A DNA stretch of 64,000 bases, taken from Haloarchaeobius litoreus. Lineage in GTDB: Archaea; Halobacteriota; Halobacteria; Halobacteriales; Natrialbaceae. The notes under the pieces are model-generated. The model saw only the letters and a program-made list of their open reading frames with translations. It made no database searches and had not been told where the DNA came from. Both the position numbers and the translations under genes were made by a program. Of the stretch, positions 24,444 through 32,306 are shown piece by piece. The first letter of the stretch is position 1; the number at the start of each line of letters is the position of its first letter. The DNA lies in NCBI RefSeq assembly GCF_024495425.1, contig NZ_JANHJR010000002.1, forward strand, positions 434,001-498,000, in the 5' to 3' direction.

Positions 24444-25633
24444 CGGTGGTCACCTCCGGCTGGCCCGTCGCCACCGGGCTCCGTCCGGGGAACGTGGGCC
24501 TGCATCGCGGCGACGTCCTCGCGCCACGACTCACGGACGGCGGCGAGGGCGTCGCGGTCGGGCGGGTCACGCCCGCCGTCGGTCGCCGCATCGCGCCCCC
24601 TGATGTTGTCCAGCGCCGCGCCGCCGCCGTGGACGGCCCAGCGGACGATGCCGCCGGGCAGCGCGAACAGCAGGACGAGCGTCACCAGCGAGAACAGCAG
24701 CAGGTCGACGTCGGCGACGGCGGTGTCGAGGACGGGGACGACGTACTCGACGGTGCCGAGGTAGAGCTGGAACAGCCGCAGGAAGATGCCCGCGACGGCC
24801 GCGCCGACGATGGTGCCCATCCCGCCGAGGATGGCGGCGATGATGACCTCGATGCTCACCGTCAGCGCGAGCAGCTGCGAGGGGTTCGGGTTCCCGATGG
24901 GCGTGTGGACGAACACCGCGCCGGCGAGCCCGCCGACGGCGGCGCTCAGCGCGAACGCGAACACCTTGAACTTCGCCGGATTGAGCCCGGAGGCGGCGAC
25001 GGCGTCCTCGTCCTCGCGGATGGCGGTGAACACCGCGCCGGCGTCCGACCGGGTCACCGCGAGCAACACGGCGAGGATGCCGACGAACAGCGCGAACGCG
25101 AGGTAGTAGTTCGCCACCAGCGTGACCGCGAGGTCGTCGAAGCTCAGGATGGGAGCCGGCGAGTCCAGCCCGAGTTCGCCACCGAACGTGTCGCTGAACA
25201 GGATGAACACGTTCAGCAGGATGGTCGGCGCGACGAGCGTCACCAGCGAGAAGTACGGCCCGCGCAGCCGCAGCGCGGGGACGCCGACGAGCAGGCCGGC
25301 GACGACGGTGACGACGACGGCGACCGGGACCGTCACGACCGGCGGCAGGCCCAGCTCGAGGTTGAGCAGGGCCGACGAATAGCCGCCGATGGCGAAGAAG
25401 AAGGCGTGCCCGAAGCTGATCTGGCCGGTGTAGCCCGACACCACGTCCCAGCTCATCGCGAACATCGCGAAGAACAGGGCGATTGTGAGGTTGCGGACCC
25501 AGACCGTCGGCACGAGGTACGGTGCGAGCGCGAGCAGCACGAGGCCGACCGCGCCGACCTGATGGCGGAGCCCGTAGCGCCGCGGGTCGAGCAGCCCGAC
25601 GAGGCCGCGGGTGGCGGTCGCGTCGGCGCTCAT
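24440..25633 (-). CDS. livM: Branched-chain-amino-acid-type ABC permease LivM
   Basis: 397 aa from ATG 25631-25633, which overlaps the livH stop (ATGA). About ten hydrophobic helices; the LivM signature region is present as MSWDVVSGYTGQISFGHAFF (about 55-74), with GGMGTIVGAAVAGIFLRLFQ near residue 285. A long polar C-terminal extension (about 60 residues, RDPPDRDALAAVRESWREDV) is beyond family length and probably cytoplasmic. Role: second transmembrane subunit of the importer. Confidence 0.9.
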   Translation of the reverse strand: MSADATATRGLVGLLDPRRYGLRHQVGAVGLVLLALAPYLVPTVWVRNLTIALFFAMFAMSWDVVSGYTGQISFGHAFFFAIGGYSSALLNLELGLPPVVTVPVAVVVTVVAGLLVGVPALRLRGPYFSLVTLVAPTILLNVFILFSDTFGGELGLDSPAPILSFDDLAVTLVANYYLAFALFVGILAVLLAVTRSDAGAVFTAIREDEDAVAASGLNPAKFKVFAFALSAAVGGLAGAVFVHTPIGNPNPSQLLALTVSIEVIIAAILGGMGTIVGAAVAGIFLRLFQLYLGTVEYVVPVLDTAVADVDLLLFSLVTLVLLFALPGGIVRWAVHGGGAALDNIRGRDAATDGGRDPPDRDALAAVRESWREDVAAMQAHVPRTEPGGDGPAGGDHR

Positions 25634-26493
25634 TCGGCGAGCTCCCTCCCGAACAGGCCCTCCGGTTTGACGAGCAGGACGAGGATGAGCAACAGGAGCG
25701 GGACGAGCCCGGTCAGCCGTGTGCTCACCGCCCCGGTCAGTACCTCCGCCGTGCCGATGACGTACGCCCCGACGAGGCTGCCCTTCACGCTCCCGATGCC
25801 GCCGATGACGACGATGGCGAACGAGAGCATCAGCGGCCCGCGGCCCATCGCGAAGTTCGCGGTCTGGAACGAGCCGAGGAACAGCCCGGCGACGCCGGCG
25901 AGCGCGCCCGCGACGACCCACGTGTAGAGGTTGACGCGGTCGCTCTCGATGCCGACCAGCGCGGCCCCCTTCGTCGTCATGCTCGTCGCGAGGATGGCCT
26001 TGCCCGTCTCGGTGTTGTTGATGGTGTAGAACAGCGCGGCGATGATGACCCACGAGAGCGCGAACACGACGAGCAGGTTCGTCTGGAACTTGCTCCCACC
26101 GAGTGCGACCGTCCCGTCGAGCAGCGACGGGATGGACTTCGGCTGTGTGCCCTCGGCGACGAGGAACACCTGTTCGACGGCGATGGCGACGACCAGCGTC
26201 AGTATCATCACCATGATGGGCTGGTCCTGGATGCGCTCGATGAGCCCCTTGTAGACGACCGCGCTGAACAGCGCCGGGACGACGATGGCGGCGAGGACGG
26301 CCCCGCCGACGCCCGCCTCGACGATGCCGCCGCTCGCGTAGTACGCGGCGAAGGCTCCGAGCGTGATGGTCGCGCCGTGTGAGAGGTTGAGGACGCCACC
26401 GACGCCGAAGATGAGCGTGAACCCGATGGCGACCAGCGCGTACAGCGCGCTGATGATGACCGAGTTCACGGCCAGTGTAGCCACGTCGACCAT
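25630..26493 (-). CDS. livH: Branched-chain-amino-acid-type ABC permease LivH
   Basis: 287 aa from ATG 26491-26493, two bases after the binding-protein stop. Eight hydrophobic segments; LivH marks are GFTLIFGVGGVLNLSHGATI (about 24-43) and, near the end, AIVVIGGIGSVKGSLVGAYV followed by LLILVLLVKPEGLFGR. Role: first transmembrane subunit of the importer. ATGA overlap with livM. Confidence 0.92.
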   Translation of the reverse strand: MVDVATLAVNSVIISALYALVAIGFTLIFGVGGVLNLSHGATITLGAFAAYYASGGIVEAGVGGAVLAAIVVPALFSAVVYKGLIERIQDQPIMVMILTLVVAIAVEQVFLVAEGTQPKSIPSLLDGTVALGGSKFQTNLLVVFALSWVIIAALFYTINNTETGKAILATSMTTKGAALVGIESDRVNLYTWVVAGALAGVAGLFLGSFQTANFAMGRGPLMLSFAIVVIGGIGSVKGSLVGAYVIGTAEVLTGAVSTRLTGLVPLLLLILVLLVKPEGLFGRELAE

Positions 26494-26495
26494 GC

Positions 26496-27836
26496 TCAGA
26501 TCCAGGGCGGGCTGGCGTAGTCGGCGGTGGCGAGGCGCTCGGGGTAGATGACCTCCTGGCTGCCGTCTTGCCACTGCTGGAACAGCGGCCAGACCGTGTC
26601 CTGCCCGTACTTCACGTCGTGGGCGTACTCGTGGTCGGGGCCGTAGTACTCGATCGTGCCCGCTGTGCCCCGGTAGGAGCTGTCCTCCAGCGCCGTGACG
26701 ACCTCGTCGGAGCTGACGTAGCCCGCACTGGAGACGGCCTCTGCGTACTGCTTGACGGCGTCGAACGTGATGTAGCCGGTGTAGACGGGGTAGCTCCCGA
26801 ACTCGGACTGGTAGGCGTTCGCGAACGGCACCGTCTTCTCGGTCACCTCCGACGTCGGCGTCGCCGAGTTCTGGGTGATGCCGAACTGGCAGGCTCCCTC
26901 CGTCGCCGCCGAGTACGAGGGCAGCTGCATCGGGACGTGGATGCCGCCGAACTCGAAGCCGCGCTGCTGTCGCGCCCACTGGACGATGGCCGGCGTCCCG
27001 GTGTGGGCCATCGCCGTCAGCACCGCGTCCGCCCCGGACGACTCGACCTCGTCGTAGATGGGCGTGAAGTTCTCCGTCCCGCTGGCGTAGCGCTCGCGCA
27101 TCACGACCTCGACGCCGGTGTCGCCCAGCTGGTCGTCGAGCGCCTGCGAGACCGGTCGGGTCCACTCGTAGTCCTCGACGAGGACCGCGATCTGCTCCCA
27201 GCCCATCTCGCCGAACATCTCCTCGCCGAAGTCGACGAGGTTCGTCCCGAGGTGGTAGGCGTTGATGGGGCCGGTGCGGAAGTGGTACTTATAGGCCTCG
27301 TAGTCCTCGTTGACCCGGGCACTCGCCTCGGGCGTCGCGGCGCCGGTCGTCAGGTGGACCTTCTCCTGGTCGGCGATGTCGTCGAGGATGTTCAGGAGCA
27401 CCTCGCTGGTGAAGATGCCCGTGGTCGCGTGGACCTCGTCGTCGAGGATGAACTCCTGGTACTTCTGCTTGCCAGTGCCGGGGTCCTCCTTCGTGTCCTT
27501 GACGACGACCTCCACGTCGTTGCCGTCGACCCCGCCGTTCTCGGTGAGCTGCTGTGCCGCGAGGCGTGCCCCGTTCGCGATGGATGCACCGATGGGGTTG
27601 TTCGTCGGCTCCGGTGCGAGCACGCCGATCTTGAGCGGCCCGTCGAGCTCCTCGCGCCCCCCACCGCCGCTCCCGGCGAAGCTGTCCAGACAGCCGGCGG
27701 ACATCGCCAGCCCGGTCCCTGCGCCGGCGGCCTTCAGCAGTGGCCGTCTGCGGACGATGGTCTCCCCGCGCCGTCCGCTCCCCGAGTCTTTTCTCTGTGT
27801 GGCTTCTCCCGCACTTTGTTTACCATCGTTAACCAT
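26496..27836 (-). CDS. livK: ABC transporter substrate-binding protein, LivK/amide-type, Tat lipoprotein
   Basis: 446 aa. After a charged 28-residue start, the signal RRRPLLKAAGAGTGLAMSAG ends at a lipobox cysteine (about residue 50), then a Gly/Ser linker. The mature type 1 periplasmic-binding fold begins LKIGVLAPEPTNNPIGASI (about 69) and has FILDDEVHATTGIFTSEVLL (about 127) and YTGYITFDAVKQYAEAVSSA (about 350). Role: anchored outside the membrane to deliver the solute to LivHM. First gene of the transporter operon; a TATA-like TATTAAG lies about 30-40 bases upstream. Confidence 0.92.
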   Translation of the reverse strand: MVNDGKQSAGEATQRKDSGSGRRGETIVRRRPLLKAAGAGTGLAMSAGCLDSFAGSGGGGREELDGPLKIGVLAPEPTNNPIGASIANGARLAAQQLTENGGVDGNDVEVVVKDTKEDPGTGKQKYQEFILDDEVHATTGIFTSEVLLNILDDIADQEKVHLTTGAATPEASARVNEDYEAYKYHFRTGPINAYHLGTNLVDFGEEMFGEMGWEQIAVLVEDYEWTRPVSQALDDQLGDTGVEVVMRERYASGTENFTPIYDEVESSGADAVLTAMAHTGTPAIVQWARQQRGFEFGGIHVPMQLPSYSAATEGACQFGITQNSATPTSEVTEKTVPFANAYQSEFGSYPVYTGYITFDAVKQYAEAVSSAGYVSSDEVVTALEDSSYRGTAGTIEYYGPDHEYAHDVKYGQDTVWPLFQQWQDGSQEVIYPERLATADYASPPWI

Positions 27837-28010
27837 ACTCGGATACCTGCTTTACCCTAATGACACTTAATACACGGGGTCTGTTGCCATACCACATAGG
27901 AACAATAGAATGAATGGGAGGACATACTAGGGCCGGCGGGTCGGACCAGGGTGGGTGAGGCCCTCGCCGCGACCGACGGACAGTTGTGCCACCCCGTACA
28001 CGTCCGAACC

Positions 28011-29237
28011 ATGCGGGCCACCCGACCGCGCGCCGTCGTCGCCGCCGTCATCGCCTGCACGTTCTTCGTCGGCTTCGGCGGCGGCGTCGTCTTCCCCATC
28101 CTGCCGAACCTCGGCGCGGTGCTGGGCATCTCGTCGTTCATGGTCGGACTCATCCTGAGCGCGAACCGGTTCGTCCGGCTGTTCGCCAACGCGCCGGCGG
28201 GCGCACTCGTCGACCGCATCGGCACCCGGAAACCGTTCATCGCGGGACTGGCAATCGAGGGGGTGGCGACGCTCGGCTACAACGTCGCCATCGAGTCGGC
28301 GGCACCAGAGGCGTGGTTCCTGCTCGCCAGAATCGCCTGGGGGCTCGGCAGCGCGCTCGTGTTCGCGACGGCGTACACCATCACCGCCGACGTCAGCGAG
28401 GCCAAGTCGCGCGGCACCAGCATGGGGTTCGTCCGGGCTGGCATCACGTTCGGCTTCCCCGCCGGGCTCGTCCTCGGGGGCGTCGTCAGCGACCTCTACA
28501 GCGTCCCGGTCGCCTTCTCCGTCGCGGCCGCGTTCGCGCTCGTCGCCAGCGTGCTCGCCTACGCCATCGTGCCCGAGACCCACGCGACCGACGTCCAGTC
28601 GTCGGTGAAGCCCTGGGAGATCGACCGGAGCGTCCCCGCGCTGACCGCGGGACTGGTCAACTTCGGGCTGTACTTCTCCTACGTCGGCGTGCTGTTCTCG
28701 ACGCTCGTCGTCTTCCTCGGCGACCGTGGCATCGCCGTCTTCGGCTACACCGCACAGGGGACCTCGGGCTTTCTCATGGCGGGGACGGTGCTCGCGGGCT
28801 CGGTGTTCATGCTCGTCGGCGGGAGCCTCAGCGACCGCCTCGGCGCGCGGGTCCCCATCGTGCTGGCGTTCCTCGTGGCCGCCTGCGCCGGCTTCCTCGT
28901 GCTCGCAGTCGGGGATACCGCAGTCGGACTGCTCGTGGGCTGTCTGCTCATCGGCGCGGGGCAGGGTGGTGTCGGCGGGCCGCTGCTCGCGCTACTGGCG
29001 GACCTCACGCCCAGCGACCGGATGGGGCGGGCGACGGGGACGAACAACGTCCTCGGCGACGTCGGCGGTGGGCTCGGACCGCTCGTCGGCCTCCCGGCCG
29101 TCGATACGTTCGGGTTCGTCCCGGTGTACGCCGCCTGTGCCGTCCTCCCGCTCGCCGGGGGGCTCGTCCTGCTCGTCGGCGTCTACAGCCACACCGGGAG
29201 CCTGAACCCGCAGGTCGAGGACGCACCCACGAACTGA
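28011..29237 (+). CDS. MFS transporter
   Basis: 408 aa from ATG 28011. Twelve hydrophobic segments; the MFS loop 2-3 motif appears as NAPAGALVDRIGTRKPFIAG (about 60-79), and a repeat of it lies near residue 275 (GGSLSDRLGARVPIVLAFLV). No substrate-specific signature recognised; drug or sugar efflux-type proteins share this form. It is transcribed divergently from the liv operon, with a shared 174-bp region. Confidence 0.88.
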   Translation: MRATRPRAVVAAVIACTFFVGFGGGVVFPILPNLGAVLGISSFMVGLILSANRFVRLFANAPAGALVDRIGTRKPFIAGLAIEGVATLGYNVAIESAAPEAWFLLARIAWGLGSALVFATAYTITADVSEAKSRGTSMGFVRAGITFGFPAGLVLGGVVSDLYSVPVAFSVAAAFALVASVLAYAIVPETHATDVQSSVKPWEIDRSVPALTAGLVNFGLYFSYVGVLFSTLVVFLGDRGIAVFGYTAQGTSGFLMAGTVLAGSVFMLVGGSLSDRLGARVPIVLAFLVAACAGFLVLAVGDTAVGLLVGCLLIGAGQGGVGGPLLALLADLTPSDRMGRATGTNNVLGDVGGGLGPLVGLPAVDTFGFVPVYAACAVLPLAGGLVLLVGVYSHTGSLNPQVEDAPTN

Positions 29238-29239
29238 GC

Positions 29240-29833
29240 TCACTCGCCGAGGTGGGCGACGAACACCAGCCCGTCCGTCTTCAGCTCGAACTCCACGTCG
29301 ACGTCGAGCGCGTTGTAGTCGAACGGCTCGGTGACGAGGTGGAAGCCGTTCGGTGTCTCCCGGCGGAGGTGGAGCGTCGTCCACTCGCGGAGCTCGGCCG
29401 CGAGCGCGTCGGCGTCGGCCGCCGTCGCGTCGTCCAGGTCGAAGACGAAGTTCGTCTCGTCGCGGCAGCCGTCGGACTGCAGCGTCGACGTGAACTCGCC
29501 GTCGACCCGCCCGAACTTCCGCAGGACGTCCTCGGAGCCGTTGAGCCGGGCCTCCAGCCAGTCGTCCATCGACCGACGGAGCGCGAACAGCGCCTTCCGG
29601 GTGTTGCGCGCGTTGGCGGTCAGGTAGAGCCGGTACGTCGCGTCGAACCGCGAGACTGCGTGGTCGAGCTCCGCGACGGCGGGTTCGAGGTCCGCCTCCT
29701 CGCACACCACCTTCCGGATGGCCGACGGCCCCTCGCCGTCGTCGTTCTCCTTCGACCGCGCCAGCGCGAGCAACAGGTAGACGCGCTCGGGGCCGAACTC
29801 GCAGTACTCGCGGAGGGTCGGGAGGTACTCCAT
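29240..29833 (-). CDS. Conserved haloarchaeal protein of unknown function
   Basis: 197 aa from ATG 29831-29833 (MEYLPTLREYCEFGPERVYL). Mixed alpha-beta sequence with a helical middle (RNTRKALFALRRSMDDWLEA, about 84-103) and a C-terminal beta region FTSTLQSDGCRDETNFVFDL to VDVEFELKTDG. The last half reads like a small nucleotide- or RNA-handling fold, but I do not recognise it. Stop codons are convergent with the MFS gene, three bases apart. Confidence 0.7.
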   Translation of the reverse strand: MEYLPTLREYCEFGPERVYLLLALARSKENDDGEGPSAIRKVVCEEADLEPAVAELDHAVSRFDATYRLYLTANARNTRKALFALRRSMDDWLEARLNGSEDVLRKFGRVDGEFTSTLQSDGCRDETNFVFDLDDATAADADALAAELREWTTLHLRRETPNGFHLVTEPFDYNALDVDVEFELKTDGLVFVAHLGE

Positions 29834-29943
29834 GGTGGCCGTCGATTCCGCGGGGGGACCCAAAGGTGTCCCGGGGCCGTGCCGGGAGCTGGCACACCCG
29901 GCGCTACCTACATCCGGCCGGCCCGCGAACCACGACCATCGCG

Positions 29944-30924
29944 ATGCTCACAGACTCGCCCGGCATCCACCACGTGACCGCAATCGTCGGCGAGCCCCAG
30001 GCGAACGTCGAGTTCCACGTCGGGGTGCTCGGACTGCGGTTCGTCAAGCGGACGGTGAACTACGAGAACATGCTCGCCTACCACCTCTACTACGGTAACG
30101 AGACGGCGGAGCCGGGCACCGTCCTCACCTGCTTCCCGTACCCGAACGACGTGCCTGCACGCCTCGGCAAGCCACAGTGGGAGTCGGTCGCCTTCGCCGT
30201 CCCGCCGGGCTCGCTGGAGTACTGGGTCGACCGCCTCGACGTCCACGACGTGACGTTCTCGGGCCCCGTCGAGCGCTTCGACGAGCGCCTGCTCCGGTTC
30301 ACCGACCCGGCGGACACCCGCGTCGAACTCGTCGAGCACGACAGCCCGGTCGCGCCGTGGACCGACGGCTCCGTCCCCGCCGAGCACGCCATCCGGGGCA
30401 TCCACGGCGTCACCGCGCTGTCGGCGAACCCGTACGCGACCGCCGGGATGCTCGACACGCTCGGCTTCGAGCTGGTCGGGGAGGAGCCGGTGGCGGCGTT
30501 CGACGGGGCAGACGGCGACGACGAACCGGCGGGAACCCGCGTCCGCTACCGCGCCGGCGGCGACCACGCGACCGTCGTCGACGTGCTCGACCGCTCCGCG
30601 GCGTACGGCCGGGAGGGCATCGGCACCATCCAGCACGTCGCGGTCCGCGTCGACAGCGTCGACGAACTGTACGAGTGGCACGCGCTGTTCCGCGAGCGCG
30701 ACTTCGACGTCTCGCGGGTGCGGGACCGGAACTACTTCCACTCGCTGTACGTCCGCGAGCCCGGCGGCATCCTGTTCGAGCTGGCGACCGAAGAGCCTGG
30801 ACTCACCGTCGACGAGGACGTCGCGACGCTCGGCGAGTCGCTCGTCCTCCCCGACTGGTTCGAGGAGGACCGCGAGCTCATCGAGTCGCAGCTCCCGCCG
30901 CTCGACGTGCCGGGGCTTGACTGA
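29944..30924 (+). CDS. VOC-fold dioxygenase, MhqO-like
   Basis: 326 aa with two glyoxalase/VOC modules. Module 1 starts SPGIHHVTAIVGEPQANVEF (residue 5 on), with metal histidine at about 10. Module 2 starts EHAIRGIHGVTALSANPYAT (about 144) and holds GTIQHVAVRVDSVDELYEW and EPGGILFELATEEPG, the typical second histidine and glutamate. This architecture matches ring-cleaving or quinone-linked dioxygenases (MhqO/LinE-like). The next gene is a MhqD-like hydrolase, three bases downstream, supporting a quinone or electrophile detoxification unit. Confidence 0.86.
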   Translation: MLTDSPGIHHVTAIVGEPQANVEFHVGVLGLRFVKRTVNYENMLAYHLYYGNETAEPGTVLTCFPYPNDVPARLGKPQWESVAFAVPPGSLEYWVDRLDVHDVTFSGPVERFDERLLRFTDPADTRVELVEHDSPVAPWTDGSVPAEHAIRGIHGVTALSANPYATAGMLDTLGFELVGEEPVAAFDGADGDDEPAGTRVRYRAGGDHATVVDVLDRSAAYGREGIGTIQHVAVRVDSVDELYEWHALFRERDFDVSRVRDRNYFHSLYVREPGGILFELATEEPGLTVDEDVATLGESLVLPDWFEEDRELIESQLPPLDVPGLD

Positions 30925-30927
30925 GCG

Positions 30928-31614
30928 ATGGTGGGCGACGACCCCGACGCGGCTGCAGCCGACGACGAGGGCCCCGACCCACATGCCGACCAGCCCGTCG
31001 TCACTGCGGGCGCACCGAGCGTGGCGGCCGAGGTCGCCGTCATCCTCGTCCACGGGCGCGGCGCGACCGCCGACGGCGTCGTCAACCTCGCGGAATCGTT
31101 CTACCGCCACGGCGTCGCGTTCTTCGCGCCGCAGGCGTCGCGGAGCCGGTGGTTCCCGTACGACGCCCGTGGCGAGGTCGAGCGCAACGAACCGCACCTC
31201 TCCTCGGCGGTCGATGCGGTCGAGCGCGCGCTGGCGCAGGCCGGAGCCACCGGCATCCCGGCCGAGCGGACGGTGCTGTTCGGCTTCTCGCAGGGCGCGG
31301 CGGTCGTCACGGAGCTCCTGCGTCGCCGGCCGCGACGGCTCGGCGGCGTGGTCGTCCTCTCCGGGAGTTTCGTCGGACCCGAGGACAGGGAGTTCCCCGA
31401 AGCGGCGGGCTCGCTCGCCGGCACGCCGGTGTTCGTCGCCTCCGGCGACGCCGACGAGTACGTCCCGGTCGACCGTGTCGGGGCGACCGCCGACCTGTTC
31501 CGGGCGCTCGACGGCGACGTGACGGAGCGGATCTACGAGGGGCTGGAACACGGTATCTCGGAGGCCGAGTTCGACGTGATACGTGGACTGCTGGACGAGC
31601 TGCTGGAGAACTGA
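30928..31614 (+). CDS. Phospholipase/carboxylesterase-type hydrolase, MhqD-like
   Basis: 228 aa. The nucleophile motif GFSQGAAVVTELL (about 112-124), aspartate in ASGDADEYVPVDR (about 171-183) and histidine in YEGLEHGISEAEF (about 202-214) form a complete triad of the small carboxylesterase family. It follows the MhqO-like gene with a three-base gap, so they form one unit. Family role: ester or thioester hydrolysis; here possibly of dioxygenase products (inference). The first 30 residues are acidic and probably disordered. Confidence 0.86.
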   Translation: MVGDDPDAAAADDEGPDPHADQPVVTAGAPSVAAEVAVILVHGRGATADGVVNLAESFYRHGVAFFAPQASRSRWFPYDARGEVERNEPHLSSAVDAVERALAQAGATGIPAERTVLFGFSQGAAVVTELLRRRPRRLGGVVVLSGSFVGPEDREFPEAAGSLAGTPVFVASGDADEYVPVDRVGATADLFRALDGDVTERIYEGLEHGISEAEFDVIRGLLDELLEN

Positions 31615-31640
31615 CGCTCGCGGCGCGGGGTTCGCGTGAC

Positions 31641-32306
31641 TCAGACCGAGACGCCGAGCTGCGAGAGCAGACCGGGCTCCATGACGAACAGCGAGAAGCC
31701 GAGCGCGGCCCCGCCGGCGAGCGCCACGAGGGCGTACCACGGCTCGTACCGGATGGTCTTGAACGCCTTGCTGCTGTACCGCTTGTAGCCGAGACTGCCG
31801 GCGACGAACGCGACGACGACGCCGGTGACGATCTCGGTCCGCCCCTCGACGTAGAGCCAGGTCATCGCGAGCCCGACGACCAGCCCGAGCTCGACCGCGT
31901 GGATCTCGTGGTGGGTGACCTGCCGGACGCCCTTCGAGATGGGGACGAACGACGGCAGGGTGAACGCGACGTTGTGCTTCGACGCGCTGGCGCGTGTCGT
32001 GGTCGTCGTCGACACCGCGCCCTTGCTCGCGGCGCTGCTGCCGGTGTTCACGGTCGTCCCGGCCGCGGCGTTCTTCAGCGTCCCGCCGGCCCGACGCTTG
32101 ACGAGCCAGCGCACGCCGCCGATGCTCAACAGCCCGCCCGCGCCGTAGACGGCCGCGTTCTGCGGCGTCATCGTCGCGAGCACGTCCTCGACCGCCTGCG
32201 CCGCCTCCGGCGGGAGTCCCTGTAGCACCAGTCCCTGGATGAGCCCCACGAGTAGCATCGTGTCGAGAGAGGGCGTCAGACCGGCAAGTACCCCGACGCT
32301 AGTCAT
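31641..32306 (-). CDS. 221-aa membrane protein, last gene of the giant operon
   Basis: Hydrophobic stretches at about residues 15-33, 49-64, 140-152, 158-175 and 188-208. Between segments two and three lies a Thr/Ser-rich low-complexity stretch (AVSTTTTTRASASKHNVAFT, about 96-115). The ATG overlaps the stop of the 971-aa gene by four bases, with GGGGGTGA about 7 bases before it as ribosome-binding site, so it belongs to the same transcript. No family recognised. It may anchor the preceding soluble giants to the membrane (inference from position). Confidence 0.75.
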   Translation of the reverse strand: MTSVGVLAGLTPSLDTMLLVGLIQGLVLQGLPPEAAQAVEDVLATMTPQNAAVYGAGGLLSIGGVRWLVKRRAGGTLKNAAAGTTVNTGSSAASKGAVSTTTTTRASASKHNVAFTLPSFVPISKGVRQVTHHEIHAVELGLVVGLAMTWLYVEGRTEIVTGVVVAFVAGSLGYKRYSSKAFKTIRYEPWYALVALAGGAALGFSLFVMEPGLLSQLGVSV

